Source of the DNA: Ricinus communis
Taxonomy: Eukaryota; Streptophyta; Magnoliopsida; Malpighiales; Euphorbiaceae
Reading direction: 5' to 3'
Assembly: GCF_019578655.1 (NCBI RefSeq)
Contig: NC_063261.1
Coordinates: forward strand, 11,230,446 to 11,294,445
Length of the DNA stretch: 64,000 bases
Below are positions 47,868-59,477 of the stretch, piece after piece. Position numbers and translations under genes: made by a program. How positions within the stretch are numbered: position 1 is the first letter of the stretch; each line of letters starts with the position of its first letter. Below the pieces are notes generated by a model. That model was not told where the DNA came from. It saw nothing but the letters and a program-made list of their open reading frames with translations, and made no database searches.

Positions 47868-50055
47868 CATTGTTATCAATCATATCACACTTAGGAAACT
47901 CACAAATAAATGACTTACAAAATTTGGATGGATCCCTCTGTAAAAAATTGTTATAGGCAGCTTCATTCTCTACTTTAATTTGATCAATGACTTCCTTATA
48001 AGCAGCTTCATAAGTACTTCTAGTTGCACTCCAAAACATATTTTTTAATACTTGCCCCTTAAACTCCTTCTTCCAATTACAATAAATATGCCTAACACAA
48101 TTCCTATGTTCAGCAAAAGGTGCTAGGTTATTTATAGCATTAGTAAGACCTTGTGCAATAAAGCAAATATAACTATTCAGTAAATACAAATATAAAGTAA
48201 ACAATAATTAAAAAAGTCAAGAAAAATCACCTTTTGTTGGTCTGATATAAAGGTCCAGCCTAAACCATTTGTAATTTGCAACTCCTCTAAAATAATGGTT
48301 AAAAACCAAGTCCAAAAGTACTCATTTTCACATTCAACTACATCCCAAAAGATGGGGAACATTTGATTGTTCCCATCTTTAGCAACTGCACATAATAATG
48401 CCCCTCCTAAAAAAGTTTTCAAAAGACACCTATCAAATCCAATAATGGGCCTGCAACCCTTCAAAAATCCTTTCCTCAAGGAACTAAAGCCTATAAAGAA
48501 CCCTTTAAAAGTGCAGTCTTCATCAAGTAGGAAATCAAATTTGCCTTCCTTATCCACCCTTAGCAATTCAGCTTTATAGCCTCTTAACTTAGCATAATAT
48601 TCCTGTACAGACCCTCTTAGCATATTAAGTTCTTTCCATTTTGTCCTATAGCACTTTGTTCTTGACACTTGAACACAGAACTTATCAAGTAAGTCATCAT
48701 CCAAGTCCTTCACACTCCAAATGGCATTTCTTCTGAATCTATGTATATATTCCTTAGCTATCTATTTAGAGGTAGCTTGCCTATTTTTTCATCTCCCTAG
48801 GGCACTTATGCTCACCAACATATGTCTTAATAGCAAAGGTATGCTCTCTTTTAATCATGCTTCTATATAGTCTCCATGGGCATTCCTTGTCACATCTCAT
48901 TTGAAGTTGGTACTTGCTGCTTCTCATCACCTGCACATTATGACTATTAATAATTGCCCATTTACAAACTGTAGCTTTGCACTGATATACATCTTCAAAT
49001 CACATTCTAAGAACCAGCTGTAAATACTTATGATACCATCTGGGATCATATACAACCCTATTTCTTCTCTTTCTTGAACCCTCTTTAATGTCATCCTCAT
49101 CAGTACTGTCTGAATTCACATCCCTAACAGAGTCTTTGTATTCACTTACAAAGCTAGATGCTTCATGTCCAGCATTTTCTGCCCCAGTGTGCCATCAATA
49201 GATGATCTTTTGAACTGCAAACCAGTGTTGCCATGTAATCTGTCAGCAAGCTCATCAACAGGCGCATAATTCTTATACTTTGCTATCCTTTTCCTTGCTT
49301 CCACTTACTTATCATTATCAACAGTTCATTATCATTTAGTCCATCATCCGTGTCACTCTCATCAACTGGTAAGTACTCAAGATCCTCTTCTGATTCTACT
49401 TGCTGCTGCAATTGCTCACTATGTTCAGCACTGACATCAAACACAGTTTCATCTAAATCATTTAAATTGTCACTCTCATCCTCAGTTTCATCTAAATCAT
49501 CTGTCTCACTCTCATCAACTAATAAGTACTCAGGATCCTCTTCTGATTCTACTTGTTACTGCAATTGCTCACTATGTTCAACACTAACATCAAACACAGT
49601 TTTATCTAAATCATCTAAATTGTCACTTTCATCCTCAATTTCATCTAAATTATCTACACCTTCTGGATTTTCACTAATACAGCTAACACCACCATCTTTT
49701 CCACGAATAGATTGACTTGTGCCACCAGGCAATGCTACTTGTCCCTTCTCTCCTTCGATATAGACTTGTAATACTCCATTGACATCATTTATATACTTAA
49801 TCATATCCATTAAACCTTTATCATCCACTATTTCCCTTAACCCATCATTCAAACTCAATCCTGGAATCTTATAAGAAATCTTTGCCCCATAATACCCTAG
49901 TTTTTCTACTTCATCCAGTATGTCCAAAAATCATATCCTATCTGGGTCTAATCCATGTTTAGGCATAGTATCTCCACCTACATAAACCACATTCCCATAA
50001 ACAGATGCAAAACGCCCATCATAATTTATATATACAGAAAACCCGTTAGACATTC
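47868..50055 (-). pseudogene. MULE transposase, N-terminal and DDE half
   Basis: Probable start ATG at 50054, after a CAACAG acceptor-like site. The N-terminal domain (GFSVYINYDGRFASVYGN..., GYYGAKISYKIPG) is the PB1-like region of plant MuDR proteins, broken by a TGA at about 49932. An acidic region follows in which about 51 residues are tandemly repeated (49350-49640). The MuDR zinc-finger-like region near 48780-49050 has several stops. The MULE core at 48713-48177 is well preserved: GFDRCLLKTFLGGALL holds the first catalytic Asp, and ISDQQK the second. An intron (about 48234-48154) joins QQK to GLTNAINNL, and the frame runs to CDMIDNN, where LTR A (44805-47867) cuts it. The gene encoded a cut-and-paste transposase and is now inactive. 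Confidence 0.85.
49350..49640 (-). repeat. 153-bp in-frame tandem repeat (acidic region of transposase)
   Basis: CATCAACTGGTAAGTACTCA near 49361 and CATCAACTAATAAGTACTCA near 49514 begin two copies of about 153 bp (51 codons). On the gene strand they encode Asp/Glu-rich sequence. The spacing is a multiple of three. The plus-strand ORF over it is a Ser-rich shadow. Confidence 0.75.
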
Positions 50056-50589
50056 TGTTGAAATAGTGCATGAATGTTAATATTTCAACAAGACAAATAA
50101 AATAATTACATGAATAAGACCTTACAGACCATGACAAACTCAAATAAATAAATACCAAAATCACAGTACTCTAGAATGACAAACTCAAATACATTTTGAC
50201 AAACCCGAAAGTGCAGTAATAAAAAAAATGATTAATGCCCTACCCTACACATATCGCACTCATCTCGTTAATATAAAAGCTTCTTAGAAAAGCCATTAAC
50301 AATGTAATAACTTACTTGTCCTTTTTCAATGGTCAGTACTTCAAGGGACCACAATGTTCGATGGCTTCAGTGTCTTTGCTGCTTCAAGGGACCACAATGT
50401 ATTTAATTCTTCAAAGCACTACAATGTCTTCGCTTCACTTTCACTCTTTCACTTTCACTCTATTTTACTTTCACTCTCTTTAAAGAAATAGTTTCAGTAA
50501 CAAATAACGGCTATTTCAAGTTTGGAGATTTAGGGTTTGCTTACACCATATACGCCATCGTTTTGTTATTTTTTTTGTTTCCGATTACG

Positions 50590-50837
50590 ATGTCAGAAAC
50601 GCACCGTTTTCTCCTCTACAGAACGTAACGTTTCTGATTTGCTTTAAAACGCACTGTTTCTACATGTTTAATTTACCAGAGCTCTGATAGCCACGTGGAA
50701 TAAACTTCACCGAAAATTTTATTTATGTATCGATTTGACAAAATTGATAAGGTCGCATGACATTGTTACAATTACAAACACGTATATTAAATTAAAAAAA
50801 CGCCAAATGTCGAGTATTCTTTTGCAATTAAGCTTTA
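50590..50837. repeat. Right TIR of the MULE
   Basis: Inverted copy of 42313-42560. It also carries AAACG-type motifs: CAGAAACGCACCGTTTTC at about 50594, AACGTAACGTTTCT at about 50623 and AAAACGCACTGTTTC at about 50647. Confidence 0.85.
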
Positions 50838-50846
50838 TTAGTATTA

Positions 50847-51420
50847 TTTTATTTATAAATAATAATATAAAATAAACTTTAATAAAATTTTAACATTTTA
50901 TACATACTTTGAAAAATAATAATAATTTAGAATATTTTGAAACATCTTTTTAAAAAAAGAAATTCTAATACTTTAAGATTTTATTAACATGATAATACAA
51001 AACTTAAATAATACAAAACTTATTTTAGACATATTTATTAATTAATATTTTAATTATATATAATTAATATTAAAAATATAACTGATAACTATTAGGATTA
51101 GAATTCATTGTATAATTAAGAAATCAAATTATTTATTAATGTAATTTAAAATGCTATTTCTAAGTTTTAAATCCTTATTTAATTAATATTAATAGTAAAA
51201 TTATAATTAAAATACTATTTTTTAGGATTAAGCTCATTATTTAATTAAAAAGATTATAAATTAATAAATAAAATTACAAATCAACTTAAATCCCATATAA
51301 GATAAATACACATATCTAAAAAAACTATATATCAAAATAGTGTAACATATCAAAAAGATTTTATGTCTAAAAGAAGAAAAGTAGAATCTGAAATGAACAA
51401 AATAAAATCACCAAAAAATA
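50847..51420 (+). repeat. Dispersed AT-rich repeat copy
   Basis: Matches the family at 1300-1960 (TAGGATTAGAATTCATTGTA, TTAATTAAAAAGATTATAAA and the ATCAAAA-rich edge). Noncoding. It directly adjoins the MULE target site. Confidence 0.6.
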
Positions 51421-51634
51421 AAAATATAAAAGTAGGCACTGCTTTGTTACCAATTCCTCAATCCTAGCACAGGTGGAATTTGTGCTTTTAGTTACAGAAT
51501 TATATGACAGTCCACTGCATTAAAATCACTGCTATTATAGAAATATACATGACTAAAGCAATAGCTAGAAGAAAAGACCGACTGCCCCTAAATTTGAGTA
51601 CATTGATTATTCTGGGAATCCACGGACAACTACT

Positions 51635-54136
51635 CTACGCCTTGTTTACACGAATTTTTTGACCTTCCAAAAGCTGCAATGAGAAAAATAATATTAGGCA
51701 AATGAAATAGGCAAACAATAATGAACTTGGTTGATGCGAAAAGCGGTGGCAACTTTTATTATAGCCTGTTTGGATGGAGGTTTTTCAAGGTTTTTGAGAG
51801 TTTTATAAATTTTACAACCTTCAACCCTGTTTGAGAAGAAGGTAAATTGGTAGGCTGAGAAGGTTACAGTTTTAACAAATCTTTATATTACCTTCTAAAA
51901 CCTTCATTTATCATTTGTTCTTTCCAAACCAAGTAAAATTAGAAACTTTATTACTTTTTAAGGCATTACTTTCATTTACTTTATAAAATCTTACCTTACT
52001 TTACCTTCATTTTCGCTCAAAATAGTGTTAACGTGCAATCAATTCAAACATTAGCTGTGCGGGAAATGTTATATTACAGAAGAAAAACAAATGCCAATGT
52101 GAGAAAAAGCAATTGTCTAAGTAGTAGGCACTTGTGTCAGAGAGAAAGGATGTTAGATATGGACTTGCATGTTTACAAGTAATCTATTGGCTAATATGAG
52201 TAAGTGAGAAACATGCATCAATCTTGCTTTTATAACTCAGATGCACAGAAACAAAAAAGACTAATTACAAGTGAAGGCACCAAAACGTGCATCGATGCAA
52301 GTATCCCATTTTCTGTCCTTGAGGAATTTAATCATCTTTTTAATTAATGTTGAGGCAGCAAACAACTTACAGAATTGTTAAAAGATGAGATGGCAGCTTC
52401 TACATCCTCCTCTTCAGAGAACGAAACAAAGCCATACCCGCTGGATTTTGAGGTCCCAGGAACTCGTGAGACCTTAGCGCTAAGAACCTTTCCCTTCTCA
52501 GAGAAAAAGTTCTTGAGTATTTCTGAAGTTACAGTTTTCGCAAGATTTCCCACATAAACTTTGTGGGGACTGTCAACGAATTGCGATTCCTCCAACTGGA
52601 GAAAAGACAAATCTCCTGATGCCAAAGGTTTCTCTGTGATGTTTACTTTTATCTCCCGTCCTCCAATTTGCTGCAAAGAAAACTAGTCAATCCATCACAG
52701 TGAAATACTAGAAGCTCGCAAACATCTGCAGTAAAATCATATCATCTCTAGCATAAGCTTACTGTGCCATTCAGTTTCTCAATAACAGCGTTGGCATCTT
52801 CAACAGTTCTCATTGTCACAAAAGCAAATCGGCGACTCCTACCAGAGTACTTATCATACATTACCTACAAAGAAAACAAATTAAGAAAGTCATTGCCAGT
52901 TATACAGCTGACCTGTAAAGCAAGATTATGAATTGAGACATGCAAAGAAATGCAGACAGCCAAGTGAACAAACATTTCTTCCATCCTCAATCCTTTCATT
53001 GAAATACAAATTGTTTGTTTAACAGTTCAACCTATCTTGTTGTCCATGGATAGACCCCAGCACAGTATCTAGCAACATTACCAACAGAAATAGATTAAGC
53101 CTTATTGAAGACATCCTAATTCCCGAAACTAATAATATCTCAAACCATGCCAAAGACCAAAAAGAAAATGTTACTGCATCAACAACATTAAAACAAGCAT
53201 AGGAATGTCATGTGATTGACCTGCAAAAGGCATGAATTGCTTGGAAGAAGAGATAAGGAAAATAATATGGCCACTTGATTTTATGATATAATCTCAAAAG
53301 ATTAGTTGTCAAACACCAATCTATGTGGGAACTTGAAATATAATGATAAATATTCCACTAGCTTATTTCACAACTGGAGTTTAAAGCTGCTCCAATTTGA
53401 CATTGAAATGACTAGCATCAAATGTTCATCACCTTGAAAAATAAACAATGAACTTAACTTGCTTAGGTTAACATTGAATTAAACACAATATGGTATCCAA
53501 TTTTTCAGATTAACTATAAATCAACATCCTAAAACTTATCACTTGTTGAACAAATTTATAAATAAAATGTAATTTAAACGAACAACGCTAGAGCTTACAA
53601 TTACAGCTTCTCTTCTAATTGGGCTTCAAAACCAATAAAATTAAGACAATTGAATATTTCCAGCAAAAAAGAAAACAAGGGAAAAGCATCAAACTTCAGA
53701 GGTAAAGTGGCAAATTTTTAAATAAAATTCACCAAATTAGGATAATCTAATTTTGTCAAGAATTTAGTTTAAAAAGCAAAAGCAGAGCATTTTATCCAAC
53801 AAGTACCTCAGCTTTTTCAACAGCACCATGTTCTTCGACAATCTTAGTAAGCTCATCGTTATCCACAGTCCTTGGAATGTTACCAATGTAAAGCCTCTTG
53901 GCAGCCTCTGAGGAAGGGTCCGGCGGTGGAGCAACTGGTGCTGCTTCTTCAGCTACTGCAAAGAGCCTTCTTGGAACTCTGGGATTTAGAACTACATCCA
54001 AATGTGAAAATTTAGAAAAATTAATAAAATGGGTTGTTGGCTTTAATATTAGGAATGTGGGTTTTGGTAGGTTCGTGAAGAGAGTGAACTTTGTGCTTGT
54101 GGGTAGTATCGATGCTAGGGATGAGATTGTTGCCAT
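51635..54136 (-). CDS. PSRP2: Plastid-specific 30S ribosomal protein 2 (PSRP2), two RRMs, four exons
   Basis: Exons 54136-53807, 52864-52763, 52670-52371 and 51673-51635, all with GT-AG introns and in phase, give 256 residues, close to the Arabidopsis protein. Residues 1 to about 60 are Ser/Thr/Phe-rich with few acids, a chloroplast transit peptide. RRM1: RNP2 LYIGNI (82-87) and RNP1 RRFAFVTM (121-128). RRM2: RNP2 VYVGNL (182-187) and RNP1 SGYGFVSF (221-228). The tail is LLEGQKIRVNKA. The block DSPHKVYVGNLAKTV and the KVSRVPGTSKSS stretch point to PSRP2 rather than other cpRNPs. It is a plastid small-subunit RNA-binding protein. The 12-codon last exon is easily missed. The gene looks intact. 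The leader is GA-rich (54213-54245, plus strand). Confidence 0.93.
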
Positions 54137-54288
54137 TTTTTTATTTTTTATTTTACTTCCTTTTGGTTTGCTGTGGAGAAATTAAAAGAAATGGAGGGGT
54201 TTTAGAAATGGAGCGAGAGAGAGACGGAGAGGGAGAGAGAAGGATGGGGTTTTATAGCATTATCCAGTTAGCTGGCAAATAGTCTAAT

Positions 54289-54500
54289 ATGTGTTTCTTG
54301 GTAATTTTGTAGACTTTAATTTTCTTTTCCCTATGAATTAAAAAAAACTAGTTCTTATTTTAATTATAAATAATAATTAAATTTATAAAAAAATTATGTG
54401 TTTCTTGGTAATTTTGTAGACTTTAATTTTCTTTTCCCTATGAATTAAAAAAACTAGTTCTTATTTTAATTATAAATAATAATTAAATTTATAAAAAATT
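54289..54500. repeat. 107-bp tandem duplication upstream of PSRP2
   Basis: GTGTTTCTTGGTAATTTTG starts at 54291 and again at 54398. The two units are nearly identical apart from A-run lengths, so the duplication is recent. It lies 155-365 bp upstream of the PSRP2 start codon. Confidence 0.9.
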
Positions 54501-55006
54501 AATTTTTTATTCATACGTTACATAGTGGTTATTATTATTTTAATTATAAAATTAAATTAATAAATATAATTTAATAAAAATTTAATATTTAATATTAATT
54601 TATAATATTTTAAAAAATAAAAAATGAACTATATTAAAATATTTTTCTTAATATTTTTAAAATTTTATTAATATAATAATATAAAAATTATTTTAAAATA
54701 TATAAATTAATTTTAGTATTGTATAGATTATACCATCAATATAATTAATATTACTATTTTTTATTTATTATATAATTAAAAATTAATTTATTATTAAATA
54801 ATATTATAATTTAAAATAATATTTTTAGAATTAGAATTATTATCTAATTAAAAAATTAATGTATTAATTAAAATAATATAAAAATAATTAATAAATTATT
54901 TATTAGTTAATATAATATTAAAATATAATTAATATTTATTTTTTAATTTATTAATTTATTAATAAAAAATAAAAAATTATAAAATTACATATAAGCTCGA
55001 ATATTA
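54501..55006 (+). repeat. Dispersed AT-rich repeat, split by LTR F
   Basis: Same family as 1300-1960 (TAGAATTATTATCTAATTAA is shared). It breaks off at about 55006 and its CATGTATCAAAAATAGTACA edge resumes at 56713. Confidence 0.6.
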
Positions 55007-56712
55007 ATACGTGCTATCCACACACGGCAAAGTGCACCAGTCATATCAAGTAATACAATGATGAATAAAAGTATCGTTCCACTGGAGATCTAATTGTGAG
55101 TATCACCTTCAATCATACACTAATGTTTAGCAATCAAAATATTATTTTGAGTGTAATAATATTTAAAAGTAAAACAATCTTGAAAGCTAATATTAAAATA
55201 ATTGGTAAACTTATCAAGAATAAAGCCTATTTAGGTAGTAAATCCCCATAATAAGTTAAATATTTCATGAAACGAACAACAAATTCTAATCAAGAGCTAT
55301 GTTGGCATTCTACCAAATTAGGTTTAAACTTTCTCAAGTGATTAAACTCCTAATTTCTGAGAGGAGTGAGAGGAATTTCTTCTCAAACTTACTCATTTAG
55401 GTCATGCAATAAGATTAAGAAACTTTTAAACTAAAGGATCTTATAGATCTATCTTTAGTATTTAATCAATCCTCAATCCCTAAGATTTGATCAATTCATA
55501 AAAAATAATATTTAATTACTTTATGAAAACAAATCTCAATCAATATGTCGAATTATCAATTGAAATAGATAATTAAGCAATCAAAGGGAAAAACAACTCA
55601 TGGAAAAGATTAATTGTATTAACTTTAAATCAATCCATACAAAATAAATTAGGATTCAACAAAACCTAAATAGTAAGAAAATTAGTTCTTGAACATTAAA
55701 ATAAATAAATAAAGATTAGGGAAAGAAGATCTCAAATTATTCATGGAAGAGTAAAGATGAAAATCTTCATTCTTCAATCTTGTAAAATAATGAAGGAATC
55801 GATGTTCTTCCTTGAGAAATAACCAATAGAAACCCTAAAAATAAAAGGAAAATCAAGTTTATAAGTATTTCTCTCTCCAAAAATGAAAATATGACGGGAC
55901 TCCTTCAAAAATATCCTAAAAGTTCCTTAAATAGTGTATTTTATGATTGACACGAGGACCACACAGGCACCACACGGCCATGTGACGTCCTCAGCTTTTC
56001 GTAGCTTGAATATGTGTCTCTTTCCATTATTTACTTTTTGAGATATTTTAGGGTATCATAGAAATCGATTTAAGGCTTATGTTCTCATCAAAGTTGTAGC
56101 TCTTGAAGATTAGTTCATTTTAGAATTTTGAATCACCTCAATAAGACCTCTGTAACTCTAGATAAGGCCCAAACACTGAAACTGACCCAAATAGAAACGG
56201 ACTGTACAACATCTAATTTCGATCCAAGTTATCTCATCTTTAGCAATCTAAAATGGAGTTGGACCATCATAAGAATTATAGCTTAGGAAGTTCTCTACAA
56301 AATTGATGAAAACTACTTTTCAATTCTGGATTTGTAAGATCACGAAAAACTACACTGAAACTAATGCAATCAAATCTGCATAATGCTGAAATTCGCATGT
56401 TTCTTCCACATAGGGAGCACACGGTCGTGTGGGCTTTCCCTGTGGACCTTTCATGCAATCTGCCATTTTTGACAACTCACACGGGAATGTCACACGGTCG
56501 TGTGGCTTCCCGTGTCAGACTGAACTTTGGATAAATATGTATTTTCTTTGCCCGATTCTCATGTTTTTTGATTCCATTTAACTCATTGACATGTATTATC
56601 CTTAAAGTGCCTAAAAGAACGAAAATATTAAGCTTGAACAAACAAATCAACTCAATTGAAGATAAAATTAATATAAATAAAGCTCAAAAGTAAGTGCCTT
56701 TAGCATTTATCA
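55007..56712 (-). mobile_element. Solo LTR, gypsy-type family F (about 1.7 kb)
   Basis: On the minus strand it starts TGATAAATGCTAAAGGC at 56712 and ends near GGTGCACTTTGCCGTGTGTG...CACGTATT at about 55007. It interrupts the AT-rich repeat. It carries dyads at 56400-56520 (CACACGGTCGTGTGG twice) and about 55965-55985 (CACACGGCCATGTG). Its inner third is homologous, in inverted orientation, to 58790-59473. No clear target duplication and no coding domain. The TGAT start and organisation resemble Athila-type LTRs. Confidence 0.6.
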
Positions 56713-57336
56713 AATCTCATGTATCAAAAATAGTACACATGTCAAAATAAAAATTCTGTGTCAAAAATTAAGCACATATATCAAAGGAGTTTAGGTCTCA
56801 TAGATTTATATATATATAATAAAATCTTAACATTTTATAATTATTATAATATTTTAAATAATAATAATAAACTAAATATTTTACATATTGTCTAAATTTT
56901 TTTAAAGATTTTATTAGCTCCAAAAAATTATTAATATAATAATATAAAAGTTATTTTCAGAATATTTATTAATTAATTTCTAATATTGCATATATTAATA
57001 ATATATAAAATTAATCTGTTATTTTTTAGGATTAAAATTTATTGTATAATTAGGATACTAACTTATCAGTTAGTAAAAATATCAAAAATATAATTTAGAA
57101 TATTACTTTTTAGAATTGAAATTATTGTCTAATTAAAAATAATTTATTAGTTAATGTAATATTAAAAAAATATAATTAAAGTTTTATTTTTTAAGATTAG
57201 AATTATTATTTAATTAGAAATATAATTTATTAATCATTAAATTAATAAAAAGATAATAAAATTACATAAAATTAAATTCTATGTGTCAAAAATAAGTACA
57301 CATGTCAAATAAAAATCTTACATGTTAAAATATAAT
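56713..57336 (+). repeat. Dispersed AT-rich repeat, continuation plus another copy
   Basis: The edge CATGTATCAAAAATAGTACACATGTC resumes the unit broken by LTR F (first 20 bases quoted elsewhere). A further copy runs from about 56820 to 57320 with TAGAATTATTATTTAATTAG-type blocks. Noncoding. Confidence 0.55.
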
Positions 57337-57540
57337 AAGTGTCGATCTCTAAAGATCATGAGAGAACACCAAGGCACATAACAAAGTGTCGATCTCCAAA
57401 GCTCATTAGAAAGCATCAAGGAACATAACAAAGTGTCGATCTCCAAAGCTCATAAGAGAATACTAAGGCATATAATAAAGTGTCAATCTCCAAAGTTCAT
57501 GAGAGAGCATCAAGGCACATAAAAAGTGTTGGTCTCAAGC
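57337..57540 (+). repeat. 47-bp tandem array, five units
   Basis: GTCGATCTC or variants start at 57341, 57388, 57435, 57482 and 57528. Each unit includes AAAGCTCATGAGAG and CAAGGCACATAA. Confidence 0.9.
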
Positions 57541-57629
57541 TTATCACGAAGTTGATCCTAAAATAACCGATCTAAGCATACCAAATTCATTATAGAGTAA
57601 AAGTATATCCACTCATTATATAGAAAAGA

Positions 57630-57960
57630 TACAAGAGCTCATTAGAGAGCAACAGTACATGAGCTCAGTGGAGAGCAATAGTACATGAGCTCATTAGAGA
57701 ACAATAATACAAGAGCTCAATAAAGGCCAATAGTACATGAGCTTAATGGAGAGCAATAATACATGAGCTCAGTGGAGAGCAACAATACATGAGCTCAATA
57801 GAGAGCAAAAATACATGAGCTCGTTGGAGAGCAAAACTATACGAGCTTAGTGAAAAGCAACAATAAATGAGCTCATTGGACAACAATAGTACATGAGCTT
57901 AGTGGAGAGCAACAATACATGAGCTCATTAGTGAGTAAAATTACTTGAGCTCAAAGAGTA
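57630..57960 (+). repeat. 26-bp tandem array, about twelve units
   Basis: GAGCTC recurs at 57635, 57661, 57687, 57713 and onward at 26-bp steps, with unit pattern ACATGAGCTCAGTGGAGAGC. Units vary at a few positions. Noncoding. Confidence 0.9.
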
Positions 57961-58169
57961 TAAGACTAGTCCATCCAAATATGTAAACAAGCTCCAAGAA
58001 CTACAAAATCCTAGTTCATCCAAAGTGATTAACGAATTCTAAGGAGAGCATCTTGATGAACAACATCCTTTCAAGCTTACTGACTAATCTCCTTAAAATC
58101 AAGATCATTCAAAAAATTATCAATTACCAAGCATAAATACTCTTTCACTAAAGGGTGAGGCTAATAATA

Positions 58170-58310
58170 ACTGGCCTAAATATAAGCCAAGCATGAAGAG
58201 TAGGCCGACCATGAAAGAATATGCCAATCATAAGAGAATAGACCGACTATGAAATAATAGGCCGACTATGAAAGAATAGGTCGAGTATGAAAGAGTAGGT
58301 CGAGCATCTC
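58170..58310 (+). repeat. 22-bp degenerate tandem array
   Basis: Six or so units of the form ATGAAAGAATAGGCCGACT. It lies in the same noncoding stretch as the 47-bp and 26-bp arrays. A TATA-like CTATATAAGG follows at about 58546, so the whole stretch may be the U3 part of an LTR. Confidence 0.75.
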
Positions 58311-58789
58311 ATGATAATTGAGCATTGCATGCTGAGTTGTCACAACTAAAAAATATAGGGTTGACTAATTCCAAATCCAACTACAACAAGAAGTCTTGAA
58401 GACCAAGTCATAGTCGGACTCTAATTGAGAAATCCAACCTGAACTAGGGTTTTGTTGTATGACCAAGAAGAATAATCCTAATAGGATTAGAGACTTTACA
58501 TTCATAAAGTCTTATTCCTTGTAGGACTAGGAGATCTTTAGTTCCTATATAAGGGACTGTGACGTAATATATCAAGTATATGCTACCTTAGATACTTACA
58601 ATACTTTGTACCACCTTATACTTTTACTAACTTAGTCATCAGCATGAGTGGCTAGAAAAACCCATCTAGTGCTTTCTAACCTTTATTTCAAGTACTTTGG
58701 AGCTCGACTCAAACTTGAAGATACCTGTCGATAGCCAAGTGCTTTGAACAACTTTAAGAATCTTTTTTCCATTTTTCTTATTTCTTTAA
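58311..58789. other. Noncoding stretch with TATA-like motif
   Basis: No coding content. CTATATAAGGGACTG near 58546 and the position just before LTR F-like sequence suggest LTR U3/R sequence, but I cannot set element ends. Confidence 0.4.
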
Positions 58790-59473
58790 TTCAACGTGTA
58801 GTAACTACTATTTAGGTGTTGATGAATCCTAATTTATTTTGTATGGATTAAATTATTTGTTTATGCAATTGAATCATTATTATTGAGTCATCTTATTTCC
58901 ATGATTGCTCTTTATTTATTTCAATTGATAAGTCGATAAACTAATTGAATATTGTTTTATGAAATTGACTAGTGCTAGCTTCTTATGAAATCCTCTTAGA
59001 AATAGAGGATTTATTGGGATTCTAGAGATAGATCTACAAGACCCGTTGACATAATATTTTTATAAACTTAATGCATGACCTAAATGAGTTGGCTTGAGAA
59101 GAGATTCTTTGTTCTCCTCTTAGGAAATAAAGGTTTAATCACTTGAAAAATATTTTTTTAAAAAGGAATGTCAATTTAACTCATTGACTTTGATTTAATT
59201 ATTAATTGATTCATGAAGTATACAAATAAATTAAGGGGATTCAACACTTGAATAGATTCTTACTTCATTCAATCTTTTCAATTACTTTAATTCTTGCTTC
59301 AATTTAGTCAATCTTTAATTTTAAAATTCCAAAAAATAAATGGATTGCTAAACTTTAGTCAAGGTTTGAAAATAGTACTTACCATTGGTTCCTAGTGAAA
59401 TGATAACTTGTAATTAATTATTGTATTACTTGATACGCCTGGTGCATTTTTCCGTGTGCGTAACGCGTATCAG
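58790..59473 (+). mobile_element. Partial LTR of family F, plus orientation
   Basis: Matches the reverse complement of 55007-55680 (GAATCCTAATTTATTTTGTA, GTATTACTTGATACGCC, GGTGCATTTTTCCGTGTG) and ends GCGTATCA. The outer part of the LTR is absent or too diverged to see. Together with 55007-56712 it forms an inverted pair around the tandem arrays. Confidence 0.6.
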
Positions 59474-59477
59474 AATT

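Larger units (their letters stand above)
42313..50837 (-). mobile_element. Mutator-like transposon (MULE) with long TIRs, nested LTR inside
   Basis: The ends TTAGGCTTAATTGC (42313) and, inverted, TAAAGCTTAATTGC (50837) open inverted repeats of over 200 bp. These share CTTTGGCGTTTTTT-type, TTATCAATTTT, GAAGTTTATTCCACGTGGCT and AGAGCTCTGGTAAA blocks. The flanking 9-mers TGAGTATTA (42304-42312) and TTAGTATTA (50838-50846) match 8/9, the length expected for Mutator target duplications. Inside is a minus-strand MuDR-type transposase pseudogene. Without the 3.06-kb LTR A insert the element is about 5.46 kb. It separates the cohesin promoter from the PSRP2 gene. Confidence 0.9.

Noticed and set aside
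49350..49715. 121-codon Ser-rich plus-strand ORF
   Set aside because: Shadow of the acidic tandem repeat of the MULE transposase on the minus strand.
57630..57960. CRISPR-like regular spacing
   Set aside because: The 26-bp units are contiguous tandem repeats without unique spacers, in a plant genome.
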